A DNA stretch of 64,000 nucleotides from Schistocerca nitens (taxonomy: Eukaryota; Arthropoda; Insecta; Orthoptera; Acrididae), in contig NC_064619.1 in the NCBI RefSeq assembly GCF_023898315.1, positions 501,552,594-501,616,593 of the forward strand, given 5' to 3'. The position numbers and the translations under genes were made by a program. The notes under the pieces are model-generated. The model searched no databases and was not told the origin of the DNA. It worked only from the letters and a program-made list of their open reading frames with translations. Shown here piece by piece: positions 41,474-52,981 of the stretch. The stretch's first letter is position 1, and each line of letters begins with the position of its first letter.

Positions 41474-43958
41474 AAAAAAAATCATACTAAATAACATTTG
41501 TTATTACGTCACCCCAATGATTCCTGGTGGGGGATTTCCTTGTTCCATTCAGTCAGACTACTAACAATCTCTGACTCCCTATAAAATCTCTTGGGGGACT
41601 AAAGAAGCTTCTACATACGCATTTCTGATACTACTCTTATGTACCCTGCAAGAGCATGCATGAGGTAGGGATTTGCACAGTGCATTCGCACCTACCTGGC
41701 TCTAATCCAGACTTGTCCCGAGTTTGCTCGGCTGCAACATGAGGTGGAAATTTGCACACATGTTGTCTCCGATCTGTCATTTGGTGCAGCCTTGGGACAA
41801 GATATATTAAGTGTGCCTGGTCAGCTCTTATCTCCCTCGGTTTCAACTGGCATGGTCTCCATGTATAATTAGGTCATATTTTTGCTTCAACCTCGGTTTC
41901 GACCAGCGCAGTCTCCACATATAATTAAGTCATATTTTTGCTTGGAATGATCTTTGTATATAATTTCTTCACCAGTTTCTTTGCAAACCTGTGTGTAGAG
42001 GTCTTGGTAAAATCAAAATCATCAATTTTGTATGTATTATTGATATAAGGTGTCATTACAATGACTCAAACATTGGTTGAAAGATGCCGGGTAATCCTTC
42101 CATTTCTAGGTAAATATGGAGAACCGTGTCCTGGCACATAACTCCCAAAGTAATTTCTGAAGTCATGAGAATACTATTCTCATACTGAATGTAATAATTG
42201 GGCCACAGTTCAAATTTATGTTTCTTGACGCTTATTTTTCTTAGTGAACTGAAGGAAATATTAAGTTAGCAAAACATATAATATTGGATGACTAATTAAA
42301 CAACTGTGATAAAATAGTATATAGATTTTCAACTTTGTACAGAATATTTTATACCTTTTATGAGATGTGATGTAGACGGGAGGGTTTATACGAGTTTTCA
42401 AAGGGGTAGGTATTGTGGATAACAGCATGATTTACGAGAACACGTAAATCATGACTAACACAAAACACACACCACACCTTTAAAACAACCCTCACAAGCA
42501 AATGTGCCTGATTCTTCACCATTTGCTGTTTCCATAGGGCTGCTAAGATTTCCTTTGGGGACGTCAAGGGCGAAGGTGGGAATGTCCGTTCTGTAGGAGA
42601 CGATTTAACACCAAACCTCTTCCGGCATCTCACTCAAGTACCTGAGAGTTAGGGATCCTGGGGAAGGTGGGTGGGAAACGTTTCCTGTCTTTGGGGGTAC
42701 CTTCTTTCTCTTCTTTGATCTTAGCAACCATTTCTATTTATTTCCTTTCTTACTTCTCATTTGAGGACCTATCTATTTTTTCCCTCTTTTCATATTCATC
42801 TACTTCTATCGCAGAAGTCCTTCCTGGTTTCCATGGTTTCCAATAACATACACTTTATCTTCAGATAAGAAGGCCAAAGAATCAGATTACATGAACACAC
42901 ATCTGCATACATACAAAATTACATTTATACACAAACATTAAAATTACAGACTAGAAACCTGTCGCAATGTGAGAACCGCCAGGTAATGTAGTGCAAAGAT
43001 ATGTGTACACAGGGAAACATGTACACATATGTATATGTATATAAAAACTAAGACAGTTCTACATCACCTATATAAACTATCACATACATATATGTACAAA
43101 AACTGTGATGATTTAAATCGAGCGGGTATACATAAGAAGGAGGCATGAGTAATGAAAGAGCACACAAGCAAGATTGGAGTTAATCATGATGCTTATTTAA
43201 GAAAAGTTAGTGTAGCAAATACTCTGATAAATTGATGAATAGTAGGATAGTGAGACTTGGATTGTAGGTAGACATTGTATACACTAAGGGTATAGGAGTT
43301 GAGAAGCAGAGGAGGACTCCAGGGATTAAATGATGTATTATAAAAGTGAATGAGAAGTGTAAAATAGATGTGTATCTTTATCAGGAAATACTTAATTATT
43401 GTATACATAGAAATGTATACTAGGGTAATGAAACACGGGGCCTACTCAGAAAGGATAAGGGAGGCATACCTGTCATTTGCTAAGTATAAAGGGCAAGCGT
43501 ACCTACATGGAAATAGGACAACCTGTGGCCTGAGAAATAGGGATGTTGTATAAAGAGGCATACCTACCAGAACTGAAAGAGGAAGTGTTCTTAAAGGTCA
43601 ACCCACATGCAAGGTATAGGTACTGATCCTCGGAGAAGGGGACAGTATCATGACAGAAGTCACACATTTTATAGGGATTATTATGCACAATGAGCATTAT
43701 TATGTTTTATGTAAGTTTACAAGTGTCAAAAGGATCACTCTCATGCTCCCCAGAGTTCCTCCAAACTACAACAGATAATGAATGAGTACATAGGCCTACT
43801 TAGAAAAGATAGTACAAAAAGTGAGAACAGAAAATAGATTACCCGTGTGCCATAAACACCTGGAGTTTACAGATGTGAAAAAGGTATATATTAACCTATG
43901 TAATAAATGTATATGATTATGTATAAAATATCATGTGTTTGATCTGAGGAGGGGGATA
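41474..43958. other. Non-coding 3' region of Gypsy Y with a short tandem repeat
   Basis: No envelope-like ORF. Two 56-bp units start at 41835 and 41891 (cctcggtttcraccrgc..gtctccay), with a third partial one after them. An older pair of about 83-bp spacing ('atgaggtrgraatttgcacac') lies at 41660-41780. The region ends in the polypurine tract at 43944-43956. Confidence 0.6.
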
Positions 43959-44709
43959 TGTAGTGTTTCGAGAATTTCTGAGTAAATTCTAGAACTTCTC
44001 AGCCTTCTACCATCTCGAACACACAATATTTTAAATGTAAGTGTGAGAGAACCTATCTACTGCACATCACCTGTCTGTGTGTACAGGTTCAAACTGTGTA
44101 GTGAGAAGACTGTAGACAGGGTGGTCGATTAACATTGACAAGTACTTGTCGGTTGTGCCATGGGAGTTGTAATGAAAGAACACAGCTGCCTCAAGGAACT
44201 TCTGTGTTATTCTGTGCTGTTTTATAACTTTGACTATTGTAGTGACAAAAAATAAATAAATAAAAAATAAAACAGTTGAGTTGAAAAAAGATTGTTAGTA
44301 ACTTTCAACACAGACTTGCTAGAGGTAAGACATGTTCACGAATTCTGTAGTTGTTAAACCAACTATGTTGTAAATGTATCTTAATTGTTTCTAATGTGAG
44401 ATGACACAGGTGACTTACAAGAAGTCAATTGTTTATGTGAGAAGTGTGAATTTTGTTCTTTGTGGAAGTTCAAATATATCGATAGTTGTTGAAAAGTTTT
44501 CTTTGAGCACCTCATTGTTTCACAAAGAGAGGGAGAGTCTTAAAGGTTCCTGTGACTAGCATCATTCTTCAGAGAAGAAGTTTGTGGAGATTCCAGAAGC
44601 CGGCTATCCAGAGAAGAAGATTGGTTGCGCATTTCCAAGTAAGTCAACTCGTGTAAGAGAAGTGGGGAGTTTCCACATACACTTCACACACTCTTAGTCG
44701 TCAAAAATG
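43959..44709 (+). repeat. 3' LTR of Gypsy Y
   Basis: 751 bp, starting tgtagtgtttcgag directly after gaggagggggata and ending gtcgtcaaaaatg. Colinear with the 5' LTR but clearly more diverged from it than the 5' LTR is from the solo copy. An A/T-rich insertion (aaataaataaataaa) is near 44246-44270. Confidence 0.88.
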
Positions 44710-46599
44710 TAAGAAGCCAAAAGTAAAGACTCTTGTAGACCATATTTCAAATAATCAAATATACCAGCAATTTCATTCCTCTTTGTTCTAAACTGTACTA
44801 TAAATAATAATGAATACTGACAGAAGTTAAATTGTGGCAATATATTCCAAAAACAGCAGATTGACATCCAAACTGCATGACAGGGGAAAAAAAAAAAAAA
44901 AAAAGATTTGACAGGAGGGGTAGTGGGATGGTGTGAGGCAACTCTTTCCACAGATGATTCAGCAGCTGCACAGCAAGATGAAAGGAGATATTCTCTACCC
45001 TGGAAGTATCGTAACTGTCTCAAATGGGATGACAGCAATAAGACACTGTGACAAAGCAGGCTGGAATCTCTTTACTTCTTCTCTTGTTTTGCCATCTGCC
45101 TCCTTAAAATTCATTTTATTTTCATTTTTGGATCATTACCATTAATGTGCATGAGTACAATCTGCATTTCCACAAACGAGAAAGGTTAGCCCTCAGTCTT
45201 GAATATACCACCAGATCCAATTTTGTGTTTAGTTTTGTGTACGTCATCAATTTCCTAAGTTATTTTGACTATTTCTAGATAATATCTTTCATTATAGGGT
45301 GAAATCGGTAGTTGTTCCATGACTTAGAATCTATTGTTGACTTATAAACAAATATAAATTCTTTAATAATTATAAATATTTGGAAAAAGAATCACTAGGA
45401 TTCTTAAAGTATTTATTTGGCTCTTTTCAAAAATATATTAGCAAAGGCAGTCCTTAATTAATTCCAAAGTAATTACCAGGTTTGTCAAAATTATTGTTTG
45501 TATAACTATATCTCTTAATTTCTTCATTTAAACAAAAAATTCAGCCCAACCCTTGTCGTAGAAGAAACTGTTAAAAAGGAGGAATTTTTCTATATATTCA
45601 GTTAATTGAATGAGTTATGTTTTAATTGTAATTTCTGTAACGAACTCCGAACAATGTATAGTTTCAGTACCTGTTATTGTGAGGATATATAGAGGCCCAA
45701 TTTTTGGTCCCGAGTCAGTCAATCCACGGCAGATTTTCAGACAAGAAACCTGTGTTGGTTAGGTCAACAATAATGCATCAACTTAAATGTGAAATAAGTG
45801 TAATACAAATAGGCCCTGTGTTGAAACAATGACAGTGTCTGTTCAATAGATACCGTATTATTCTGCAAGAACTGTGTGGTTAGGTTTTTACTGCTCATAG
45901 ATATTCATCAGTAAACTCCTCTAGCAGTATGCTGAGGTTTGCCTGAAAACTATTAATGACACTTTTCAAAAGTTAACCAATAGTGAACTTGCCATATTAA
46001 CTATGTAATATTGGAGGGCTTGTGAACAGTGAAAGTAAAGAACTGAGAAACGCAGATGTGCACCTGTCAGCAACATCATTTACAGTAATCAGTGTTGAAC
46101 TTCTGCTTCCCCATTTTTCAGCCAGTGTAACAACACAGTAGGTCGACACTGAGGTCTGTCAATGAAGATGTTAAAGTAGGTGAATGTCACAACACCAATA
46201 TGTGTCTCTGTTCTGTTGCCAGGTGGCCACTCAATGCACCTCAAATACAAGGGAAGGGAAATTTTAAGTCATCCAATGTGCCTAAAAAAAAGGATTACAT
46301 AAAAATGTAAAAACCACTATTTTGGCATTTACATGTGTTCTCTGCGATGTAATTTTTCTCATTTGATTTTGAGGAAACTATTTGGTGAAATAAACTGATG
46401 TTTTAACATTTTAGAGTCTGATATCACAGCTTGATAATGAGCTGGTTTTTCTGTCATTGCCCAAGCTATTGTGATACCTTGAAATAAAGTAAAATACTGT
46501 GCATTTTTTGAAATGTTTGAAGCGAAAAATGTAGTCACTGGCATTTTAAGGCATATATTGCTGCATAAGAAAGGCAAGTAACATATTGAAATTGTTTTA
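44710..46599. other. AT-rich sequence, nothing firmly recognised
   Basis: An A-run lies at about 44886-44904. At 45680-45730 the order 'gatatatagag', about 25 bp, 'gagtcagtcaatcc' resembles a TATA box followed by an arthropod TCAGT initiator, as in insect LTR promoters. No LTR partner for it was found in the window. Confidence 0.35.
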
Positions 46600-46927
46600 A
46601 TGCTGGATGGAAAGCTGTACCTTCTTCCAGACTGGAAGGTATTGAATAGAATTGGGGAGAAGAGGAGTTTGTGTCACAACTTGACTAGAAGAAGGGATCG
46701 GTTGGTAGGAGATGTTCTGAGGCATCAAGGAATCACCAATTTAGTACTGGAGGGCAGCGTGGAGGGTAAAAATCGTAGAGGGAGACCAAGAGATGAATAC
46801 ACTAAGCAGATTCAGAAGGATGTAGGTTGCAGTAACTACTGGGAGATGAAGAAGTTTGCACAGGATAGAGTAGCATGGAGAGCTGCATCAAACCAGTCTC
46901 AGGCCTGAAGACAACAACAACAACAAC
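46600..46927 (+). pseudogene. 3' end of a non-LTR retrotransposon with an AAC tail
   Basis: The 102-codon frame contains RRRDRLVGDVLRHQGI, LEGSVEGKNRRGRPRDEY and QDRVAWRAASNQSQA followed by a stop. This is the familiar C-terminal end of an arthropod non-LTR ORF (after the RT). It is followed by 'gacaacaacaacaacaacatg', the short tandem tail of such elements. The 5' side is truncated in the C-terminal region. Clade not resolved. Confidence 0.85.
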
Positions 46928-47149
46928 ATGTACGAATAAGTTTTCAGTCACATGAAGTAAAACTCAAGGCTGCCCAACAAAGGATCTTTATACCAACAGT
47001 GACGATGTGCTACCAATGATAATGAGGGACTGGATCTAATGAAAGTGAGGAGGACTTTACAACTACAACTAGAGACATCAAAAAGGAAAGATAAGTACAA
47101 ACTGTTTGTGAATTTAATTTGTTTGTGGATTTGTGTGCTTGTTAACAAA
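46928..47149. other. Short unassigned sequence before Gypsy X gag
   Basis: If X is complete on this side, part of its leader should be here, but no LTR matching the 63.6-kb end was seen. The boundary between host DNA and X cannot be placed. Confidence 0.3.
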
Positions 47150-48470
47150 ATGAATAGGGACGAAAGCAAAAGTGAGGTAGAAATGGAAGCTGCAGGATCC
47201 AATCAGGACATGTTTGACTCGAGTGAAATCGTGGACAGTAAAGAAACAGTCAAGGAAATGAAGACAGATAGCAATAGCAAATTTAGTGCAGTTAATGAAA
47301 GGCAAAATGATTTGAAACATCAGAGTTGAACAGAACGCCATACTGGAAAAAATATCCCAACAAACATCACCAGATTAAGCCAAAATATTTTAAATGTAGA
47401 AAACAGTTCAGGAAATTTGTCTGAACCAAAATCTATGTGCAAACAATGGTATTGTGTGGTTCAACACTCCTATCAAAAGTTTTCCATCAGATAATTTACA
47501 TCCAGTGGATTTTCTGCACCATTACAGAGATACTTTTGTGTCAGGCATGAATGAAAAATTAAATTTGTTAAAACATTTCTTGAAGACGAAGCTCTGTCAT
47601 GGATATATTTAAATTTAAGTCAGTGGGAAACATATCAAACTTTCCAGAAAATTTTTTAAATAAATTTTGGTTGGTATCTCAGCAGGGGAGAATCAGAAGT
47701 GAATTTTTGAATGGTCATAATTACAGGAACAGGGATGGCGCTTTGAAACAGTATTATAAGAACCAGCTTAAAAAATTAACACATCTTGACAAACCATTTG
47801 ACAAAATGACCTCAATTGATACACTTAAAAGGAGATTAGCAGAATGATTGCAGTGGGATGTAGTACATGGACTGGCGATTGTTTTGAACCATTTTTATGA
47901 TCTGTTGGCAGGACAGATAGGACAGTAGAAAGAAGTATGTACTGTAATAACAGTAGTAATAAAGATCACAAAGGGAATAATAACAGAAAGAGGAATAATG
48001 GTAACATCCATCAGGATCAAAGTGACAATAGAGAGAAATTCTGAACAGCAGCAGGATAGGAATAATGGGAATTACCATGAGCATCTTAATAGAAGAAACA
48101 ATCACAGAAGTAACGACATGGGAAATGGCCGTCCACCTCAATGGATGTCTACAGATTTGGAGTGAGGAAACATAACAAGTATAGGATACCTAAGTTACAC
48201 TTGCAGCTAGATAATAACAGTGTTAGTGATATGCCACATGTATCTGAAATTGAACAGAAGGAATATCAGTATCTCATTTATATTTTGAACCAAAATTTTG
48301 GGATACTATGTCTAATTATGGTGATGTAGATTCAAATCCCAAACCAGGATATGAGAGAAGTGGAAATTTTAATTTAGTATGTACTAATGATGTACTAGTG
48401 TTATTGATGTAAGTAAATCAGGTGATGACTGTATTGGTTCTGAACTACTGGTAGGTGGTGTTTTTGATGT
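47150..48470 (+). pseudogene. Gypsy X gag region
   Basis: An ATG at 47150 opens a 60-codon acidic stretch (NRDESKSEVEMEAAG...). After shifts, a capsid-like core is legible at about 47480-47847: VDFLHHYRDTF, LEDEALSWIYL, WETYQTFQKIFLNKFW and QYYKNQLKKLTHLDKPF, with the same layout as Y gag (W...F...F...KYW/KFW...Q). Downstream is Asn/Arg-rich text (47930-48140), then VSDMPHVSEIEQKEYQYL. No zinc knuckle seen. Many stops. The last codons before 48472 run in frame into the sequence after the mariner. Confidence 0.7.
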
Positions 48471-48471
48471 A

Positions 48472-49784
48472 CGAGGGCGGTTCAGAAAGTAACCTCCGAT
48501 TGGTCACAGTGCGGGTTGTGGGGGGAGTAGCGACGCCATCTGTGTGTTCACGCACTCAACAGGTCAGTCGGCATCAAGCCGTGGTCGAGTGAACGTCGTA
48601 CCTGCGCTAGTTTAGTTTTTGTGGCAGTTTGAAATGTGTGCTGCAATAGAAAACCCCGCCAAATGTGAAGTTCGTGCTGTCATAAGGTTTTTTACAGCCA
48701 AAGGATATTCTGCAGTGCCGTGTATGGACCAAGAGTTATGAGTGAAGGAGTTGTCCGTGAATGGGTACGTTTATTTAAAAGTGGACGAGAAAACGTTCAT
48801 GATGAAGAGACGAGTGGTAGACCATCATTGGTGACTGATGAACTCATTCAGACAGTTGACGCAAAAGTTCGTGAAAATCGACGTTTCTCAATGTCGGAGT
48901 TGTCTACTGATTTTCCACAGATTTCTAAGACTCTCTTGTACGAGATAGTGACAGCAAGATTGGGTTACCGTAAGTTCTGTGCACGATGGGTGCCCAAAAT
49001 TCTTACCGACCACCACAAAACTCAAAGAATGGCCTCTGCATTAGACTTTCTGTCACGTTATGAGGACGAAGGAGAACCATTGTTAAAGAGAATCGTGACC
49101 GGTGACGAAACCTGGATTAAGTACGTGAACCCTGAGACAAAAGAACAATCAAAGATGTGGGCACATTCAAATTCGCCTACCAAACCAAGAAAAGCCTCGC
49201 AAGATTTTTCTGCCAGAAAACTGATGGCAACGGTGTTTTGGGATGCCAAAGGGGTGTTGTTGGTTGAATTCATGGAACGTGGTACGACCATTGATCAAGA
49301 CGTGTACTGTGAAACAATAAAAAAGTTACGACGGGCTATACAGAACAAACGCCGTGGTATGCTGACTTCCGGTATCGTTTTTTTGCACGATAACGCCCGT
49401 CCTCATTCTGCTCGCAGAACAACGGCCCTTTTTGAGTCCTTCCAGTGGGACGTTATCAACCATCCACCTTACAGCCCAGACCTGGCGCCAAGTGATTATC
49501 ACCTCTTCATGCATTTGAAGAAATGGCTCGGGTCACAGCGGTTTGATGACGACGAAGAACTCAAAGATGCGGTCACAGGCTGGCTCCAGGCACAAGCGGG
49601 TGATTTTTATGCAGAAGGAATTTCAAAGCTTGTGAAGAGATACGATAAGTGCCTCAATCGCTATGGAGACTATGTAGAAAAATAGTGCAAAGATGTAGTT
49701 GTAAGATGTATATATTAAAATATTTTTATTTAACTTGGTGTATTTTTTTAAATCAACCGGAGGTTACTTTCTGAACGGCCCTCG
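48472..49784 (+). mobile_element. Complete-ended mariner (DD34D), 1313 bp
   Basis: TIRs of about 28 bp: left cgagggcggttcagaaagt..., complement of right cgagggccgttcagaaagt..., one mismatch in the first 27. TA duplication at 48470-48471 and 49785-49786. Removing the element and one TA restores an uninterrupted X reading frame. Nearly identical TIRs suggest a fairly recent arrival, though the transposase has a small deletion. Confidence 0.96.
48634..49685 (+). pseudogene. Mariner transposase with a short frameshifting deletion
   Basis: The ATG at 48634 opens MCAAIENPAKCEV... but the frame stops at 48739-48741. The rest (about 320 codons, 48723-49685) is open in another frame: VREWVRLFKSGR and a GRPS hinge, GDETWI (Asp 1), HDNARPHSA (Asp 2) and SPDLAPSDYHLF (Asp 3), with exactly 34 residues between Asp 2 and Asp 3. 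Compared with the family, about 20-odd bases (part of the first helix-turn-helix, around 48710) are missing, which shifts the frame. All three catalytic Asp are intact. The element could be mobilised only by a transposase supplied from elsewhere. Confidence 0.93.
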
Positions 49785-49897
49785 TAGATGTGAATAAGAG
49801 CTGTGAAATAACTGAGGTTGGTAAGTCTACGAGTGGTGGCTTATTGCAAATGAATTTAGGTGAGATAAGTAACTTTGATGGAGATGAGACTTTTATT

Positions 49898-49990
49898 GTG
49901 TGATGTCCTAAGGCTAGTTAGGTTTAAGTAGTTCTAAGTTCTAGGGGACTGATGACCATAGATGTTAAGTCCCATAGTGCTCAGAGCCAA
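49898..49990 (+). mobile_element. 5'-truncated SINE, family 1
   Basis: Matches the tail half of the SINEs at 17.1 and 52.6 kb, from gtgtgatgtcctaaggc to gtgctcagagcca. The tRNA-like head is missing. Imperfect 11-bp direct repeats (agacttttatt 49887-49897, agacttgtatt 49991-50001) may be the target duplication. Confidence 0.85.
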
Positions 49991-50112
49991 AGACTTGTAT
50001 TGTTAGTGATGTTGTTGATGAATTAATTTTGGAGGAATATGATGATGAGTAGCAGGTATTTGTGGAGTTTAAGAATAATGAAGTTTCAGATTTATTTATA
50101 AATGATGTTGAC

Positions 50113-50610
50113 AATGCTGTTTCATTATCTTGGTGAATGGGTCCACCCCAGTGGTAGAGGCGGCACCTTCATCTTAAAAGGTGTAACAAACTCAATGCGG
50201 CATACCATCTGTCCCTCAATCTGTACAACAATAAATGCATGTCAAAGAATGCTAAGGTCTGTCATTACAGAACTGCCGTCAGACCACAGATTCTGGATGC
50301 TGCAGAGACCCTCTTTATGAACAGAAAAGGCATGATAGATGACCTGGAGAAAGACAACAGATGTATTTTCAGAAAAATTCATGGCCTGCAATTGCTCCCA
50401 GATGGAACCGATCAATTGAAGTCTAATTCTGAACTGTATAAACAATCATAATCAGGCCACACTAGTGTGCAATGTAGGAGGCTCAAGTTCTATGGGCACC
50501 TACAATGAATGAACAACAATAGGCTTGGTAAGAAGATTTTCTTATTGGTGAAAAGCTACAAGACTGGAAGCCTGTGACTTAATGAAGTTCTAAAGGACTT
50601 GGATTCATCT
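50113..50610 (+). pseudogene. Non-LTR retrotransposon C-terminal fragment inside Gypsy X
   Basis: Legible in shifting frames: FHYLGEWVHPSGR near 50115, then SKNAKVCHYRTAVRPQILDAAETL (50239-50320), MNRKGMIDDLEKDNRCIFRKIHG, SNSELYKQS, RRLKFYGHLQ and KKIFLLVKSYKTG. This is the RT thumb to C-terminal part of an arthropod non-LTR element of the same broad type as the 46.6-kb fragment. Several stops and small indels. The ends are approximate and no tail or target duplication was identified. Confidence 0.75.
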
Positions 50611-51957
50611 GGGACCTCTGATCTTGAGGTAGGAGATTGTTCCATATTTTGTGCATTGGTAGAGTCTTATACCCTAACAGAGGTAGGAGAAATTATCAGC
50701 AGGGCTCAAGAGATATTGGGAATGGAAGAGAACATAGAAGAAGAACTAGTAATAAGCACTCCTTAGTGGACTTAAATCAATAATAATAATGTTGACAATA
50801 CAGGTAAGGTAATTGATGTATGTGATGTTGTAAGTGAGGGTCATGGAATACCAGTCCAGTCAACAGTTTTTCATTAATGTCATGCAGAGTAATGATCCAA
50901 ACAGTAAAGGTGAGGTATCTGTGAGGCTGGAGAATAAAGGTGAAAACTTTTTTAAGTTTGTTTGCGACCTGATTGGTGATAACATAGGTAAAGGTGCATT
51001 CTGGAATAAATTAGTTGTGGTTAGTCAGAATTTGAATCCCAGTTGGTGGAACGAAGTGAAAGAGGAGCTAAGCAGGAAGTGTAATTTTGAATGTAATGTG
51101 TTTTGTGTTTCTTCTGTAACAAGTGATGTTGGTTGTTCCATAAAATGTATTCATTGTGTTTAATCTTTCCTGACAACATGAGTAATCAAAGTAATGCTAT
51201 GATACCTGTAAAGTTGATAAAACCTTGTGAAGACAGTGTGGATTTAGCATTTGATGAAATTAAAAGTGATCTTTTAAATTCTCGGTATGGATTGGACAGT
51301 GAAAGCTGAGGCCAATTTTGGATGGAGTGCAAAATAATTCTTTATTTTGAAACCTGAAACTAATACTTATGTAAAAACTAATTTTGGTATTTTAAAATGT
51401 GGGAAAAGTTGTAACTATTTGCAAAGCATTGTGAACCAAGGTGTGTATCAGATGTTTGATGATGATATAAAGTTTGATGAGACTGAGAATCGGGATTTTG
51501 AAAGTGAGGGAAACTAAAACTCTTAATGACCAACAAAAGGAACAACTTAAGAATTTGTGAATTTGTTATTGGCATTTAGAAATGAGTTCAGTGAAAGACA
51601 GGGAAAGTGAAAGACTTCCAGTGCATGCTTTACCTTAGAGATCATCAACCTTTTTTTTTTTTTTTTTTTTTTTTTTTCAGGCCATATAGTATACCATTTT
51701 CATGAAAGAAAGATGTTGAGAAAGAAATTCAGAAAATGGAAACTTGGGGTGAGAATTGTTTTGGACTCTTGACATCTTAATAAGTTTTTTTTTGAGAGAG
51801 AATGACCATCCTAAGAATATGGATGACCTGTTACACAAATTTGATTATGTAAAATTCATGTGTAGTTTGGACTTGACCTGGATTTCATCAGATCACACTT
51901 GAAATTAATTCTAGAATGTATACTGCATTTTTGTATGGAGGTAAGTGTTTTCAATAC
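50611..51957 (+). pseudogene. Gypsy X pol, linker to RT N-terminal part
   Basis: The 109-codon frame 50834-51163 (FFINVMQSNDPNSKGEVSVRLENKG, FWNKLVVVSQNLNPSWWNEV) is of unknown role. The RT entry is legible from about 51690: RPYSIPFS, then KKDVEKEIQKMETWG. Close to the BEL boundary the palm begins (a DL..GFHQI-like stretch, then LEINSRMYTAFLYGG near 51900-51942). A T27 run (51651-51677) precedes it. No protease motif (DTG/DSG) was found in this stretch. The frame continues at 58667 on the far side of the BEL element. Confidence 0.7.
51651..51677. repeat. T27 homopolymer in the RT entry region of Gypsy X
   Basis: Lies directly before RPYSIP, the same position as the T28 run in Gypsy Y. Confidence 0.95.
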
Positions 51958-52366
51958 TGTGTGTGCGGGCTCTTCCTCCCGTGGTGGCACATTGGAGTGT
52001 GAGTGTATAGTGTGAGAGGACTCACTGTCCTCCCCTTGTTTCCACTCACAATAACTAGACAGAACAAGTTGTCTGGTATAAGTGTTTATTACATTAAACT
52101 TTACAACTTGCACAGGCAGCGCTCCAGCCGCGGCTCCTGGCTTAGCTGGAAGACATACACGCTCGTCTGCTACGGGGTCTCGCAGCTACCTGCTCGGCCA
52201 TTACCACTGCTAATCTTACCTGCACACACAAAGGACTTGGGAGATTCACTTCTGCACGTAGGTTGCAAATTCTCCCGACAGGGAGCAGACTATACTGAAC
52301 AGTATAACCTGCCCGGTTTGAAGCTGCCACTAGATGGCAGTTGGAGTGAGTGGCAGAGTCCAAACA
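51958..52366 (-). repeat. 3' LTR of the BEL element
   Basis: 409 bp. About 35 differences from the partner LTR by hand count (about 91% identity), mostly C/T and G/A changes, many at CpG. On the plus strand it ends gagtccaaaca. Confidence 0.95.
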
Positions 52367-52981
52367 TACTCCCACTCTAAAATGAGTTTTCTCATTTTAC
52401 AAATAACCAAAATTTTAACAGACAACAAAATCAAAACAAGTAAAACAATAAAAATATAACTAGGCACAATATCAATGCACATAAAACATGAATACACTAA
52501 CATTTGGGATGCCCACATCACCAAAACACCACTGTCACACTGCATGTGAAACATGATGGGTACTAACATGTCGCTGGCCAGTGTGGCCGAGTGGTTCTAG
52601 GTGCTTCAGTCTGAAACCGCGCGACCGCAATGGTCGCAGGTTTGAATCCTGCCTTGGGCATGGATGTGTGTGATGTCCTTAGGTTAGTTAGGTTTAAGTA
52701 GTTCTAAGTTCTAGGGGACTGATGAGCTCAGATGTTAAGTCCCATAGTGCTCTGATCCATTTGAACTATTTGATACCAACATGTAGGACACAAAACAATA
52801 AAGCATTAATATTATACTGCATAAAAACGTGAAATCAATACTAACAGCAGTTAGTCCACAAGAAACATCCACAGCTTCCCAAGTTGATCTTATGAATTAT
52901 GAGGTTGTTCCAGTAAATGGCAATTTGGCAGTGGCCCTGTATCATACACCACTACACAGATATGAGAAACACTTAACTGAT
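52367..52981 (-). other. 3' non-coding end of the BEL element
   Basis: Between the integrase stop near 52982 and the 3' LTR. It begins tactcccactctaaaatgag on the plus strand beside the LTR, so the complement gives 'ctcattttagagtgggagta', a partly purine-rich stretch in the polypurine-tract position. A SINE occupies 52572-52773. Confidence 0.6.
52572..52773 (+). mobile_element. tRNA-derived SINE (family 1), full length, inside BEL
   Basis: Box A region (gtggccgagtggttctagg) near 52583-52601 and box B (ggtttgaatcct) near 52640-52651. Tail ends in 'ccatttgaacta'. Flanked by tactaacatgt (52561-52571) and taccaacatgt (52774-52784), a target duplication with one mismatch. Confidence 0.93.

Larger units (their letters stand above)
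34648..44709 (+). mobile_element. Gypsy-type LTR retrotransposon Y (decayed, 10.1 kb)
   Basis: Two LTRs in direct orientation enclose, in order, coiled-coil/gag, protease, RT, RNase H and integrase, the Ty3/Gypsy order. A polypurine tract (gaggaggggga) sits directly before the 3' LTR. Coding sequence has many stops and shifts, one SINE insertion and two homopolymer runs. About 2.4 kb lies between integrase and 3' LTR without a recognisable envelope gene. No matching target duplication was found (cagtc before, taag after). Confidence 0.88.

Noticed and set aside
41474-43958. Possible envelope gene in Gypsy Y
   Set aside because: About 2.4 kb between integrase and 3' LTR would have room, but no frame exceeds about 90 codons and no signal peptide, cleavage site or membrane segment could be followed.
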